This document shows positions 17,162 to 26,663 of a DNA stretch of 64,000 bases, piece by piece. The position numbers were made by a program, and so were the translations under genes. How positions within the stretch are numbered: the first letter of the stretch is position 1; the number at the start of each line of letters is the position of its first letter. The notes beneath the pieces were generated by a model that was not told where the DNA came from, made no database searches, and worked only from the letters and a program-made list of their open reading frames with translations. Source of the DNA: Salinarimonas rosea DSM 21201 (lineage in GTDB: Bacteria; Pseudomonadota; Alphaproteobacteria; Rhizobiales; Beijerinckiaceae); NCBI RefSeq assembly GCF_000429045.1, contig NZ_AUBC01000007.1, positions 124,001-188,000 on the forward strand, read 5' to 3'.

Positions 17162-18205
17162 TCACGCCTTGAAGACGCGGTTCCACCAATCCTGGAGCTG
17201 CGCATCGTTCTCCAGGAGGTATTCCTGGTCCTGCACGAGGAAGCTGTCCTGCACCTCGGGCGGCAGGGCGACTTCCTTGGCGAGCTCGGGCGGCAGATCG
17301 GCGTTGTCGATCGTCGGCGCGTAGCCCATCGCCTCCGCGAAGGCGCGCTGCGGACCGGGGTCCAGCATCGCGTTCAGGTAGGCGTAGGCGGCGTCCTTGT
17401 TCCGGGCGTTCTTCGGAACGGACATGTCCGAGACGTAGAGGACGACGCCTTCCTCGGGGATCGCGATCTCGATCGGGAGACCGGCCCGCTTCCACATGTT
17501 GCCGCGGGCCTGCCACATGATGCACATGGCGCACTCGCCCGAGGCGAGCGCCTGCGCCATCGCCTCGTTGGTCGGGTAGATCCGAACGCCCATCTCCTTC
17601 AGCTCGAGCAGCTTGTCCTTGCCCGGCTCGTAGTCGGAAAGGCTGCCTCCGGCGATCATGGCGGCGGATTCGATCGTGGTCTGGTACTGGATGTCGATCA
17701 CGCCGACCTTGCCGGCGTATTCGGGGTTCCAGAGGTCGGCGTACGAGGTCGGGGCCTTGGTGATGATCTCCGGATTGTAGAGAATCACGCGACCGGTGTA
17801 GATGTGCGGCGCAGAGTAAGACGTCCGGAGCTTGGGCAGCACGTGCTTCAGGTTCGGAACGCGATCCTCGTCGATCTCGTCGAAGACCCCGTTCGCCGCC
17901 ATCTGGTACGAACCGGCGTTGGTCAGGCAGGCGACGTCCATCGATCCTCGCGGCAGGCGCCGCTCGGACATGAGCTTCGTGCGACGGACCGTGTCGTTCG
18001 CCGTGTCGAAGACGACGTCCACGCCCTGCGGCGTGAGCAGCGGATCGACGATATGGCGCTGCTGGAGCCCCTGGTAGTCTCCGCCCCAGGTACCGACCAC
18101 CACACGGCCCGATGCGGCCCGCGCGCGACCCATTCCGGCGGCACCCGCCACCAGCGACGTGCCGAGCCCGAGGGTGAATAGGCGTCTGTCGAGTTCGATG
18201 GGCAT
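17162..18205 (-). CDS. Extracellular solute-binding protein, spermidine/putrescine type (PotD-like)
   Basis: A 347-residue protein. The N-terminus (DRRLFTLGLGTSLVAGAAGMG) has a twin-arginine-like pattern, so Tat export is possible. The mature part has the PotD/type-2 fold pattern: VVVGTWGGDYQGLQQ, YTGRVILYNPEIITKAPTSYADLWNPEYAGKVG (split here only for description), ASGECAMCIMWQARG and IPEEGVVLYVSDMSVPKNARN. Alphaproteobacterial relatives import polyamines, opines or other cationic nitrogen compounds. It is transcribed between the ATPase and the first permease, with only 22 bases before that permease. It is the only binding-protein gene in the window without a stem-loop behind it. Confidence 0.93.
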   Translation of the reverse strand: MPIELDRRLFTLGLGTSLVAGAAGMGRARAASGRVVVGTWGGDYQGLQQRHIVDPLLTPQGVDVVFDTANDTVRRTKLMSERRLPRGSMDVACLTNAGSYQMAANGVFDEIDEDRVPNLKHVLPKLRTSYSAPHIYTGRVILYNPEIITKAPTSYADLWNPEYAGKVGVIDIQYQTTIESAAMIAGGSLSDYEPGKDKLLELKEMGVRIYPTNEAMAQALASGECAMCIMWQARGNMWKRAGLPIEIAIPEEGVVLYVSDMSVPKNARNKDAAYAYLNAMLDPGPQRAFAEAMGYAPTIDNADLPPELAKEVALPPEVQDSFLVQDQEYLLENDAQLQDWWNRVFKA

Positions 18206-18231
18206 TGTCCTCTCCTCTGGTTTGGTTTCTG

Positions 18232-19305
18232 TCAGGCCGGCAGCACGGCGTCGCCGTCGCGGATGCCGATCGCGTTCCGCGGATCGACGGACAGATAGAC
18301 GGGTGCGCCGCGGCGCAGCGCCGATACCGCCGCCGAGCTCTGCGGCAGCTGGACCGACAGGGCCTGGCCGCCGGGAAGCTGCACGCTGAGTTCGTAGTGC
18401 GGGCCGAGATAGACGAGGCCGTCGACCACGCCCGCATGATGGGATGCGTCCTGCTCCGGCGGCTCGAGGGCGATGTCGATCGCCTCGGGCCGGATCATCA
18501 GCAGATCCGCACCCGGGACCGCCCGCTCGCAGGCGAACCGCAGCCCGCAATCGGTATGGAAGAAGCCGTCGACCATCCGGCCCTGGAGGGCGTTCGCCTG
18601 GCCGATGAAGGACCCGACGAAGCGATTGGCGGGCGACCGGTAGAGCTCCTTCGGCTCGCCGATCTGCTGGACACGCCCCTGGTTCATGACGACGAGCCGG
18701 TCGCCCATGCTCATCGCCTCGTCCTGGTCGTGGGTCACCATGATCGTGGTGATCCCCAGCTCCGCCTGGAGCCGCTTCAGTTCGCGCCGGACGTCGACCC
18801 GGAGCTTCGCGTCGAGGTTCGACAGCGGCTCGTCGAGCAGCAGGACGTCCGGCTCGATCGCGATGGCCCGCGCGATCGCCACGCGCTGCTGCTGGCCGCC
18901 GGAGAGCTGCTTCGGCAGGCGCCCGGCGAGATCCGACAGCTTGACGAGGCCCAGCGCCCGCTCGACCCGCGGCCCGATCTCGCTGGCGGCGATCCGGCGC
19001 CGGCGCAGGCCGAATGCGACGTTCTCGAAGACGCTCAAGTGAGGAAAAAGAGCGTAGTTCTGGAAGACGAGCCCGAGATTGCGCCGGTACGGAGGCTCCC
19101 GCGTCACGTCACGGCCGGCGATGGAAACCCGGCCTCCCGTAGCCTCGACGAACCCCGCGACGATGCGCAACGTCGTCGTCTTTCCGCACCCCGACGGTCC
19201 CAGCAGGACCAGGAACTCGCCGTCTTCCACGGTGAGCGTCACGTCGTCGACGGCCTTGAACGTGCCGTAGGCCTTCGTCACGGAGGTCAGCGTCACGGAT
19301 GCCAT
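18232..19305 (-). CDS. ABC transporter ATP-binding protein, spermidine/putrescine type (PotA-like)
   Basis: A 357-residue protein: an N-terminal ABC domain with Walker A GPSGCGKTT, Q-loop LVFQNYALFPHLSV, signature [15 protein letters not shown], Walker B VLLLDEPLSNLDA and the H-loop MVTHDQDEAM. A C-terminal TOBE-like domain follows (about 275-357). The start is two bases from the stop of the PotC-like permease. It powers uptake with the two Pot-type permeases. Confidence 0.95.
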   Translation of the reverse strand: MASVTLTSVTKAYGTFKAVDDVTLTVEDGEFLVLLGPSGCGKTTTLRIVAGFVEATGGRVSIAGRDVTREPPYRRNLGLVFQNYALFPHLSVFENVAFGLRRRRIAASEIGPRVERALGLVKLSDLAGRLPKQLSGGQQQRVAIARAIAIEPDVLLLDEPLSNLDAKLRVDVRRELKRLQAELGITTIMVTHDQDEAMSMGDRLVVMNQGRVQQIGEPKELYRSPANRFVGSFIGQANALQGRMVDGFFHTDCGLRFACERAVPGADLLMIRPEAIDIALEPPEQDASHHAGVVDGLVYLGPHYELSVQLPGGQALSVQLPQSSAAVSALRRGAPVYLSVDPRNAIGIRDGDAVLPA

Positions 19306-19306
19306 G

Positions 19307-20131
19307 TCAGACGGTCCTCGCCAGGTTCACGAAGCGGCTTGTGAGCAGCAGGCCGGTGCCCACCACGACGATCTGCAGCACCGACACCGCAGCGACCGTC
19401 GGGTTGATCTTCCATTGCAGGTACTGCAGCACCGCGATCGGGAGGGTCGTCTCGCCGGCGGAGACGAGGAACAGCGAAACCTCGAGGTTGCCGAAGCTGA
19501 CGACGAAGCTGAACAGAGCCGCCGCGACGACGCCGGGCCAGACGATGGGGAGGGTGATCCGCAGGGCCGTCGCGAGGGGCGTCGCCCCGAGGCTGAGCGC
19601 CGCTTCCTCGACCGACGGGTTCACGCCGACGAGGTTCGCGCTCACGAGGCGGATGCTCCAGGGGATCGTGAGCAGGACGTGCCCCGCGGCGAGTCCCCAG
19701 ACCGATCCGGTGATCGGCAGGCCGGTCCGGATCTCGACCTCGACGAACATCATGTACAGCGCCGAGCCGATGACGATCGCGGGCACGATCAGCGGCGACA
19801 TGAGCAGATGCAGGATCGCGTCGCGCCCGCGAAACGCCATGCGGGCGAGAACGAAGCTGGCCGGGATCGTCAGTGCCAGTCCGGCGAGCGTGGCCACCAG
19901 GGCGACGATCAGGCTCGTCGCGAACCCATCCATGAACTGCGGCTGCCGGAACATCTCCGCGTACCAGCGGAACGAGTAGCCGTCCGGCGGAACGGTGAGG
20001 ATCGCGTCCGACACGAACGACAACCACACCACCAGCACCAGCGGCAGCACGATCACGGCGAAGCCGCCGATCACGAGCGCATGGAACGCGATGCGCCCGA
20101 CGAGCTCGGAGGGGGAGTTGCCTTTCACCAT
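19307..20131 (-). CDS. ABC transporter permease, spermidine/putrescine type (PotC-like)
   Basis: A 274-residue permease with about six helices, starting with HALVIGGFAVIVLPLVLVVW. The EAA-loop AALSLGATPLATALRITLPIVWPGVVAAA identifies the family. The reading order in the operon is PotC-like, PotA-like, PotD-like, PotB-like. The start lies about 88 bases after the amidohydrolase stop. Confidence 0.93.
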   Translation of the reverse strand: MVKGNSPSELVGRIAFHALVIGGFAVIVLPLVLVVWLSFVSDAILTVPPDGYSFRWYAEMFRQPQFMDGFATSLIVALVATLAGLALTIPASFVLARMAFRGRDAILHLLMSPLIVPAIVIGSALYMMFVEVEIRTGLPITGSVWGLAAGHVLLTIPWSIRLVSANLVGVNPSVEEAALSLGATPLATALRITLPIVWPGVVAAALFSFVVSFGNLEVSLFLVSAGETTLPIAVLQYLQWKINPTVAAVSVLQIVVVGTGLLLTSRFVNLARTV

Positions 20132-20218
20132 GCAGGCGCTCCTTCGTTCGCCCCCGATCCAGGCCGGGGGCGGTGCGAGGGCAAGACGAAGCGGGCGGGA
20201 GCGGGGTCGCCGCGGTCC

Positions 20219-21451
20219 TCACGCGAGCTGGTTCTTGTGGAACCGGCCGTCCTTCATGATCGCGAGAATGCGAGCGCCGTCGTTCTGGAGGACACCGAGG
20301 TCGGCGTAGGGATCGCCGTCGACGACCAGCAGGTCGGCATGCGCCCCCGGCGAGAGCTCGCCGACCTGGCCGCCGAGCATGCACAGATCCGCCGCCACGG
20401 TCGTCGCCGACGCGATGATCTCGTTGCGCGGCAGCACGCGCTCGCGGATGGCGAACTCCATCGACTGGTACTTCTGCAGCTGGCCGAGAAGGTCCGACCC
20501 GAACGCCATGGGCAAGCCCGCCCGGCGCATGATGTCGAGCGACTCGAGGCCGGCGCGGCGTACCGTATCGATCTTGGCCTGGGACTCGGCGGACAGGCCG
20601 AAAGCCGAGCCTTCCAGCGCGAGCCCTTCGTAGGCGACGAGCGTGGGTACAGCGACAGCGCCCGCGCGAGCGGCCAGCTCCGCCGTTTCCGTCTGGATGA
20701 GGTTGCAGTGCTCGAGCGAGTGGACGCCGAGCTCGACCGCCCTGCGGATGGCCTCGTCGGTGTAGAGATGGGCTGCGACGTAGGTGCCGGCGTTGCGCGC
20801 CTCCTCGACCACGGCGGAGATTTCCTCGCGTGAGAAGCCGAGCGCGTGGATCGGGTCGTTGGGCGACGCGACGCCGCCATTGGCCATGATCTTGATGAAG
20901 TGGGCCCCCGCCTTGATCTCCTCGCGAGCCGCGCGCCGCACTTCGGTGACGCCGTCGCAGAGCCGGCCCAGCGCCCCGACGCGGTCGGCGAACACCGAGG
21001 GTCGGTCGTCCGAGCGGATCCTGAAATCCGAGTGCCCGCCGGTCTGGCCCAGCGCCTTGCCCGAGATCACGAGGCGGGGGCCGTCGATCAGCCCCTCATC
21101 GACCGCGCGCACCAGCCCGTAGTCCGCTCCGCCGACATCGCGAACCGTCGTGAAGCCCCGCATGAGCATCGCGTTCATGATCCGCGCCGCGCGGAGCGCC
21201 GCGAGCGAGGACGGGAGGGCCGCGTTCGCCGCGACGTCGACGAGGGACGCGATCACGTGGACATGGGCATCGACGAGGCCCGGCATCAGGGTGCGTCCAC
21301 CGAGGTCGATCGTCTGGGCCGCGCTCGCGCGGATCGGCGTCTCGGAGACCTCCTTGACGCGCCCGTCCTCGACGAGGACGTCCACGCCGCCGCGGAGCCG
21401 GTCATGGCGCGGATCGAGAAACCTGCCGCCGGTGAAGAGATAGCTGGTCAT
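20219..21451 (-). CDS. Metal-dependent amidohydrolase (imidazolonepropionase/prolidase-like branch)
   Basis: A 410-residue TIM-barrel hydrolase. The metal-site motif DAHVHV (H63, H65), the Lys in FIKIMANGG, His in VAAHLYT and SLEHCN, and Asp in AFGSDLLG form a typical binuclear amidohydrolase site. The composite N- and C-terminal beta domain includes the closing GAHADLLVVDGDPYADL. Relatives hydrolyse cyclic amides or Xaa-Pro dipeptides. It is the first gene of the Pot-type operon; a GAGGGG ribosome site precedes the ATG. It probably acts on the imported compound or a derivative. The substrate is unknown. Confidence 0.92.
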   Translation of the reverse strand: MTSYLFTGGRFLDPRHDRLRGGVDVLVEDGRVKEVSETPIRASAAQTIDLGGRTLMPGLVDAHVHVIASLVDVAANAALPSSLAALRAARIMNAMLMRGFTTVRDVGGADYGLVRAVDEGLIDGPRLVISGKALGQTGGHSDFRIRSDDRPSVFADRVGALGRLCDGVTEVRRAAREEIKAGAHFIKIMANGGVASPNDPIHALGFSREEISAVVEEARNAGTYVAAHLYTDEAIRRAVELGVHSLEHCNLIQTETAELAARAGAVAVPTLVAYEGLALEGSAFGLSAESQAKIDTVRRAGLESLDIMRRAGLPMAFGSDLLGQLQKYQSMEFAIRERVLPRNEIIASATTVAADLCMLGGQVGELSPGAHADLLVVDGDPYADLGVLQNDGARILAIMKDGRFHKNQLA

Positions 21452-21855
21452 CGCACCCCTCGTTTCGTTCTGCACCGTGCCGCCACGCCCCGGCGCGAGC
21501 AGGGCCCGGGAGCCGAGCAAGGACCGTGCACGGCTCCGAGCTCGGCCACCGCCGTGCGGGGCGACTTCCGAAGTGGGGGCGGTCTGGGAGGGCTCGCCCG
21601 AGGCCGATCGTCCGTCGCGCCGGTGGGGCTGTCAATGTAGATTTTATACGATGCACCGGCGACGCACGTTATCCGGCATCGGCGTTTGCGCACGGTGCGA
21701 CCCGCTCGTCCAGTCCCGGTCGACGTCCACGAGCGGTTTCGAGCGCATTCCGAGCCGGTTCGGCGAGGGATGCTTCTCGCGATTCCATCGCGTCGCGGAC
21801 TGCTCTCACCGTCCCGAGCCGGAGTCCGCCGGCTCCATCCGGTCGGCGGTCGCCC
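21452..21855. other. Intergenic region upstream of the Pot-type operon
   Basis: A 404-base gap without a credible gene. It should contain the promoter of the operon starting at 21451. Its notable element is the AT-rich 17-mer at 21633-21649, repeated exactly at 33879-33895. Confidence 0.5.
21633..21649 (-). promoter_or_regulatory. Copy 1 of an exact 17-bp repeated control element
   Basis: On the minus strand this reads GTATAAAATCTACATTG, identical to 33879-33895 on the plus strand. It lies about 180 bases upstream of the amidohydrolase start, in an AT-rich patch within GC-rich DNA. It probably marks an operator or promoter core shared by the Pot-type operon and the hydroxyproline genes. Confidence 0.5.
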
Positions 21856-23094
21856 CTACGATCTGCCGAAGCGCTGCGCCGAGAACGGCTTCGCGGAGAC
21901 GGCGTGAGCGCGCTCCGCGACGAGGGCGGCCAGGATCTCGGCCGTGACCGCGGCCTGCGTCAGGCCGTGATGGCCGTGGCCGAAGGCGTAGAGAATGCGC
22001 GCGTCGCGCCGGGCGGGACCGATGACGGGGAGCGAATCGGGGATCGACGGACGAAAGCCCATCCAGCGCGTCCCGCCGGCGAGGTCGGCCTCGGGCAGGA
22101 AACGGGCGAGCCGAGACAGGATCGCGTCGACGCGGGCGTAGTTCGGCGCCGCCGCCAAGCCGGCGAACTCGACCGCGCCGCCCACGCGATCGCCGCCCGA
22201 CAGCGGGCTCGTGACGAAGCCCTCGCCCTCGAACATCACGGGCCTCGACAGCCCGAGGGCGCCCGGCGCGAACGTGACGTTGTAGCCCCGTTCCGTGTCC
22301 AGCGGCACCGCGTCTCCGGCCTGGAGGGCGAGCCCGCGCGACCAGGCCCCGGCGGCGAGGACGACGCGATCGGCCGGGAGCGTATCGCCGCCCGCCAGCC
22401 GGACGCCGAGGCTCCCGGCGGTCGAGATCGCCACCGCCTCGCCCCGGGTCAGCCGGGCCCCGCGCGCCAGCGCCGCCTCCCCGAGCGCCGTCGCCAGCCC
22501 GAACGGGTCGTCCACGTGGCAGCCGGTCGGATAGAGCACCCCGGCCTGCGCCGCCTCGCCGAGAGCGGGCTCCAGGGCGGCGAGGCGGGCCCGGTCGAGC
22601 CTCTCGTGCGGAATGCCGAAGCGCTCCTGCGTCGCGAGAACCGGCGCCGCGGCGGCGAGGGCGCGCTCGCTTCCGAACACCGACAGGATGCCGGACGGCC
22701 TCAGCCGGCCCTGCTCGCCGACCGCCGTCAGCAGCCGATGCCAGGCCGGCAGCGCGGCGCAGTTCAGGGCCCCGATCGCCTCGATGCTCGCCCGGATGCG
22801 CGCCGGGCGGCTGGCGAGCGCGAAGCGCAGGAACCAGGGCGCGAGCCGCGGAAGATAGCCGGGACGGATCGCGAGGGGGCCGAGCGGATCGACGAGCCAG
22901 CGCGGGAGGTTGCGCCAGGCTTTCGGCGAGGCGAGCGGCATCACGTCCATGTGCGCGATCCAGCCGGCGTTGCCTTTCGAAGCGCCCTCTCCGAACCCTG
23001 CGGGATCCACGAAGGTGACCGAATGCCCCTCCGCGAGCAGCGCGTGCGCGGCCGCCACGCCGACGACGCCGGCTCCGATGATGACGATTCGCAT
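21856..23094 (-). CDS. FAD-dependent D-amino-acid dehydrogenase (probable D-hydroxyproline dehydrogenase)
   Basis: A 412-residue DadA/DAO-type flavoprotein. The N-terminal FAD motif is IVIIGAGVVGVAAAHAL, with the acidic end of beta-2 at FVD. FGEGASKGNAGWIAH, the RGYNVTF segment, WMGFRPSIPDSLPVIGP and the C-terminal AFGHGHHGLTQA are typical of D-amino-acid dehydrogenases. It follows a proline-racemase-family gene by 15 bases. In the known hydroxyproline pathway this enzyme type oxidises cis-4-hydroxy-D-proline to pyrroline-4-hydroxy-2-carboxylate, which the 32903-33832 enzyme could deaminate. That assignment rests on context. Confidence 0.9.
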   Translation of the reverse strand: MRIVIIGAGVVGVAAAHALLAEGHSVTFVDPAGFGEGASKGNAGWIAHMDVMPLASPKAWRNLPRWLVDPLGPLAIRPGYLPRLAPWFLRFALASRPARIRASIEAIGALNCAALPAWHRLLTAVGEQGRLRPSGILSVFGSERALAAAAPVLATQERFGIPHERLDRARLAALEPALGEAAQAGVLYPTGCHVDDPFGLATALGEAALARGARLTRGEAVAISTAGSLGVRLAGGDTLPADRVVLAAGAWSRGLALQAGDAVPLDTERGYNVTFAPGALGLSRPVMFEGEGFVTSPLSGGDRVGGAVEFAGLAAAPNYARVDAILSRLARFLPEADLAGGTRWMGFRPSIPDSLPVIGPARRDARILYAFGHGHHGLTQAAVTAEILAALVAERAHAVSAKPFSAQRFGRS

Positions 23095-23109
23095 GGGAGG
23101 CCCTTCGGC

Positions 23110-24144
23110 TCAGGTCGTCAGGCGCGGCCAGGTGTCGGACAGCCGATAGCCGTCGGGGTACGGGTCCGACGGATCGAGCATCAGCTGCGAGGTGCCGGTG
23201 ATCCAGGCACGCCCGGAGATCGAGGGGACGATCGCTGCGCGTCCGGCGACCTCCGTCTCGGCCTCGACGCGGCAGTCGAACCGCGACCCGATGATCGAGA
23301 GGCCGACGAACCGGTCGCCGACCTTCAGCAGGCCGCGTGCGTGAAGGGTGGCCATGCGCGCCGAGCACCCGGTCCCGCACGGGGAGCGATCGAGCTTGCC
23401 CGGCTGGATCGCGACGGTGTTGAGGCCGGTGAGCACGCCGTCTCGCGCTTCGACCGGCGCCGCGATCTGGCAGAAGGACACGTGGTCCCAACCGGTTTCG
23501 CCCGGGTGCCGAAAGCCGAGCTGCTCGTTCGCCGCCTTCGTGATCCGAATGCCGGCGACGGCGAGGTCGCGTGCCTCGTCCGGCGTGATCGCGAAGCCGA
23601 GCGCCCGCGCGTCGGCGATGACGAAGCTGTCGCCGCCGTACGCGACGTCCACCGTCAGCGTGCCGAGCCCCTCCACCTCGAGCGGTGCGTCGAGCCGGTC
23701 GACGAAGGACGGGAGGTTGCGGACCGTCACCCGCTCCGCCTTGCCCGCGCGGCACTCCGCCTCGACCTCGACGAGGCCGCCCGGTGCCTCGATGGCGAGG
23801 CGCGTGATCGGCTCCTCCATCGGCACGAGGCCCGTGTCCAGGAGCACCGTCGCGACGCACATCGAGTTCGACCCCGACATCGGCGGTGTGTCCTCGGGCT
23901 CCATCACGATCCAGCCGCTCGCCGCACGCGCGTCCTTCGCGGGCACGAGCAGGCTGACGTGGCGGAAGACACCGCCGCGCGGCTCGTTGAGGACGAAGCG
24001 CCGAAGCGCGTCGTCCTGCGCGATGAAGCGCGACTGCTCCCAGACCGTCTGCCCGGGAGGCGGCGCGACACCGCCGACGATGACGTCGCCGACCTCGCCC
24101 TCGGCGTGGCAGTGGACGACGTGAACGAGCTTCGATGTGCGCAC
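23110..24144 (-). CDS. Proline racemase family protein with a Ser/Cys active site
   Basis: A 344-residue member of the proline racemase/hydroxyproline epimerase family. The second catalytic motif is intact (DRSPCGTG, Cys256). At the first site, where epimerases have MCGHGTIG, this protein has [10 protein letters not shown], placing Ser90 at the usual Cys position. Ser/Cys members are known in the family; epimerisation of hydroxyproline is possible, but activity should be regarded as open. The start is a GTG with AGGTGA upstream, 8 bases after the enolase-superfamily gene. A second, classical Cys/Cys epimerase is encoded at 31870-32889. Confidence 0.9.
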   Translation of the reverse strand: MRTSKLVHVVHCHAEGEVGDVIVGGVAPPPGQTVWEQSRFIAQDDALRRFVLNEPRGGVFRHVSLLVPAKDARAASGWIVMEPEDTPPMSGSNSMCVATVLLDTGLVPMEEPITRLAIEAPGGLVEVEAECRAGKAERVTVRNLPSFVDRLDAPLEVEGLGTLTVDVAYGGDSFVIADARALGFAITPDEARDLAVAGIRITKAANEQLGFRHPGETGWDHVSFCQIAAPVEARDGVLTGLNTVAIQPGKLDRSPCGTGCSARMATLHARGLLKVGDRFVGLSIIGSRFDCRVEAETEVAGRAAIVPSISGRAWITGTSQLMLDPSDPYPDGYRLSDTWPRLTT

Positions 24145-24152
24145 GACGTCAC

Positions 24153-25259
24153 CTATCCGTCGATCTCGAGGCAGGGGGCGCCCAGAACGTCGAACCGCGG
24201 CTCTATGCCGAGACCGGGCCGGTCCGGGGCGGTCATGACGCCGCCCGTGCGCTGCGGGGCACCCTCCGCGATCGAGACGGTGACGTAGCTGTTGAAGTCC
24301 GTCGCGGAGTAGGTGAACTCGGCCGGCGTCGAGCGGGCGAGATGCGCGATCGTCGCGGTGACGATGTCGCCGCCCCACGTGTCCTCGATCGTCATCGGCA
24401 TGTTCGCGGCGACGCAGGCATCGCGGATGAGCCGCGCGCGCGTGAGGCCGCCGACCTTCGAGATCTTCAGGTTGATCGCATCCGCGGCGTCGTCGGCGAG
24501 GAGACGCACGAGGGTGTCGAAGCCGGTGACGACCTCGTCGAGCACGAACGGGCGAGCGGTCCGCCGCCGGATCGACAGGCAGTCCTCGTAGGTCGCGCAG
24601 GGCTGCTCGATCGCGACGTCCAGGTCCGCGACCGCGGCGACGACCCGCGCCGCCTCCGGTCTCGTCCAGCCGGTATTGGCATCGGCCACGAGAAGCTCCC
24701 CGCTCGCGGCGGCGTCGCGGCAGGCCCGGATGCGCGCGATGTCCGCGTCCACGTCCCCGCCCACCTTCAGCTGGAACTTGGTGTAGCCCTGGGACCGGTA
24801 GGCCGCGATCGAGCTGGCCATGGCCTCGGGCGTGTCCTGAGAGATGGCCCGGTACAGCGCGACCTCGTCCTGCTCGGCGCCGCCGAGCAGGCGGTAGACC
24901 GGCAGACCGGTCGCCTTCCCCAGAATGTCCCAGCAGGCGATATCGAGCGGCGCCTTCACGTACGGATGGCCCCGCAGGGCCGCGTCCATGCGGCGGTTGA
25001 CCGAGGCGAGATCACGAGGATCGAGGCCGATGAGCTCGGGACCGATCTCCGCGATTCCGGCTCTGACGCCGTTGGCGTAGGCCGGAAGATAGGCGGAGCC
25101 GAGCGGGCAGCATTCCGCATAGCCGGTGTATCCCGCATCCGTCTCGACGGCGACGACCGTCGAGTCGAACACTTCCATGTAGTTGTCGTTCGACCAGCCG
25201 TATCGCCCCTCCGCGAGCGGAAGGCGGACGGCGTAGGCGAGGATCCGAGTGATCCGCAT
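24153..25259 (-). CDS. Enolase-superfamily enzyme, hydroxyproline-betaine 2-epimerase / cis-3-hydroxyproline dehydratase type
   Basis: A 368-residue mandelate racemase/muconate lactonizing enzyme-type protein. The metal ligands are D193 (VADANTG), E218 (IEQPC) and D241 (VLDEV). The acid/base lysines are K165 (FQLKVGG) and K265 ([10 protein letters not shown]). From memory, the pattern including [19 protein letters not shown] and TWGGDI closely resembles HpbD (4-hydroxyproline betaine/proline betaine epimerase) and its cis-3-hydroxy-L-proline dehydratase relatives. No betaine demethylase is in the window, while a pyrroline-carboxylate-reductase-like gene is (30776-31813), which favours the dehydratase. 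It follows the amino acid ABC ATPase by 25 bases. Confidence 0.88.
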   Translation of the reverse strand: MRITRILAYAVRLPLAEGRYGWSNDNYMEVFDSTVVAVETDAGYTGYAECCPLGSAYLPAYANGVRAGIAEIGPELIGLDPRDLASVNRRMDAALRGHPYVKAPLDIACWDILGKATGLPVYRLLGGAEQDEVALYRAISQDTPEAMASSIAAYRSQGYTKFQLKVGGDVDADIARIRACRDAAASGELLVADANTGWTRPEAARVVAAVADLDVAIEQPCATYEDCLSIRRRTARPFVLDEVVTGFDTLVRLLADDAADAINLKISKVGGLTRARLIRDACVAANMPMTIEDTWGGDIVTATIAHLARSTPAEFTYSATDFNSYVTVSIAEGAPQRTGGVMTAPDRPGLGIEPRFDVLGAPCLEIDG

Positions 25260-25284
25260 GTGCAGCTCCTCTGCGTTTCGTGTC

Positions 25285-26007
25285 TCAGAGAACCGAGTTC
25301 AGGAACTCCACGGTCTCCGGCCGTTGCGGGTTGCCGATCACCTGCTCCGGTGGGCCGATCTCGTGGATCACGCCTTCGCGGAAGAAGGCGACGCGGTCCG
25401 ACACGTCCCGGGCGAACCGGATCTCGTGCGTGACGATGATCATGGTCATACCCTCCTCCGACAGCATCCGCAGCGTGGCCAGCACCTCGCCGACGAGCTG
25501 CGGATCCAGCGCGGACGTCACCTCGTCGAACAGCATGTAGTCCGGCGACATCGCGAGCGCCCGGGCGATGGCCATGCGCTGCTGCTGCCCACCCGAGAGC
25601 TTCGACGGAAAGACGCCGAGCTTGTCGCCGAGCCCCACATGCGCGAGGTGCCGAACCGCGACCTCCTCCGCCTCCCGGCGACCGATGCCGAGGACCTTGC
25701 GCGGCGCGAGGGTCACGTTCTCGAGCACGGTCAGGTGCGGGAAGGCGTTCCACTGCTGGAAGACGATGCCGATCTTCTGCCGGAGCTTGTTGATGTCGGT
25801 CCGGCGATCGTGGACGTCGACGCCGTCGACCACGATCCGCCCGCCCTGTATGGGCTCCAGCCCGTTGATGCACATCAGCAGCGTGGATTTCCCGGAGCCG
25901 GATCCCCCGATCACCGAGACGACCTCGCCTTTCTCCACGTTCAGGCTCACGCCCTTGAGGATCTCGAGCGAGCCGAAGCTCTTTCGAACGTTCTCGATCT
26001 CAATCAT
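25285..26007 (-). CDS. Polar amino acid ABC importer ATP-binding protein
   Basis: A 240-residue ABC ATPase of the GlnQ/HisP class. It has Walker [10 protein letters not shown], the Q-loop [21 protein letters not shown], signature [15 protein letters not shown], Walker [16 protein letters not shown] and [11 protein letters not shown]. The ATG at 26007 overlaps the permease end by 8 bases; an in-frame GTG at 26013 is an alternative. It energises the importer formed with the two permeases and the binding protein upstream. Confidence 0.95.
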   Translation of the reverse strand: MIEIENVRKSFGSLEILKGVSLNVEKGEVVSVIGGSGSGKSTLLMCINGLEPIQGGRIVVDGVDVHDRRTDINKLRQKIGIVFQQWNAFPHLTVLENVTLAPRKVLGIGRREAEEVAVRHLAHVGLGDKLGVFPSKLSGGQQQRMAIARALAMSPDYMLFDEVTSALDPQLVGEVLATLRMLSEEGMTMIIVTHEIRFARDVSDRVAFFREGVIHEIGPPEQVIGNPQRPETVEFLNSVL

Positions 26008-26653
26008 GTTCACGCCACTTCCGCTCGAGCCGGGCGCCGAGCCGCGAGATTGGAAAGCCGATGATGAAGTAGATCAGCCCCGCGACCGCGAGCACGAACA
26101 GCGGTTCCTGGATGCGGGTCACGATGATCTGCGAGGCGCGAAGAAGCTCGATGATGCCGATCCAGAGAACCAGCGCCGTGTCCTTCATGACGCCGAGGGT
26201 GAGGCCGATCCAGCTCGGCAGGGAGACCCGCAGCGCGATCGGGAAGACCACGTTGGCGAGGTCCTGACCGTAGGTCATGCCGAGGGAACGCGCGGCGCGA
26301 CGCGTGGTGGACGGGACCGCGAGGATTCCGCCGCGGACGATCTCCGTGCAGTAGGCGCACGTGTAGAGCGACAGGACCACGCAGGCGACGACGAACGGGG
26401 ACGCCTGAATCCCGATGATCGACTTGAACGAGTTCGCCAGCACCAGCTGGATGATGAGGGGGACCGATCTGAGCACGTCGAGCACTGCGCCGAGCGGTGC
26501 GTTGAGCCACCAGGGCGCCGTGGCTCGGAGAAGGCCGAGACCTATTCCCAACACCGTGCCGCCGAGCACGGCCCAGAAGGTGATCGCAAGCGTGACGCCG
26601 GTCCCCTCCAGGAGGAACAGGATGTCGTTCCAGGAAAGATTGGTTTCCAACAT
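26000..26653 (-). CDS. Polar amino acid ABC importer permease (HisM/GlnP type)
   Basis: A 217-residue permease with the family's GTGVTLAITFWAVLGGTVLG N-terminal helix, LRSVPLIIQLVL, TEIVRGGILAVPSTTRRAARSLGMTYGQ (EAA-loop region) and about five helices. It is coded 10 bases after the first permease and overlaps the ATPase. It completes a heterodimeric channel. Confidence 0.94.
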   Translation of the reverse strand: MLETNLSWNDILFLLEGTGVTLAITFWAVLGGTVLGIGLGLLRATAPWWLNAPLGAVLDVLRSVPLIIQLVLANSFKSIIGIQASPFVVACVVLSLYTCAYCTEIVRGGILAVPSTTRRAARSLGMTYGQDLANVVFPIALRVSLPSWIGLTLGVMKDTALVLWIGIIELLRASQIIVTRIQEPLFVLAVAGLIYFIIGFPISRLGARLERKWREHD

Positions 26654-26663
26654 TGCGCCGCCC

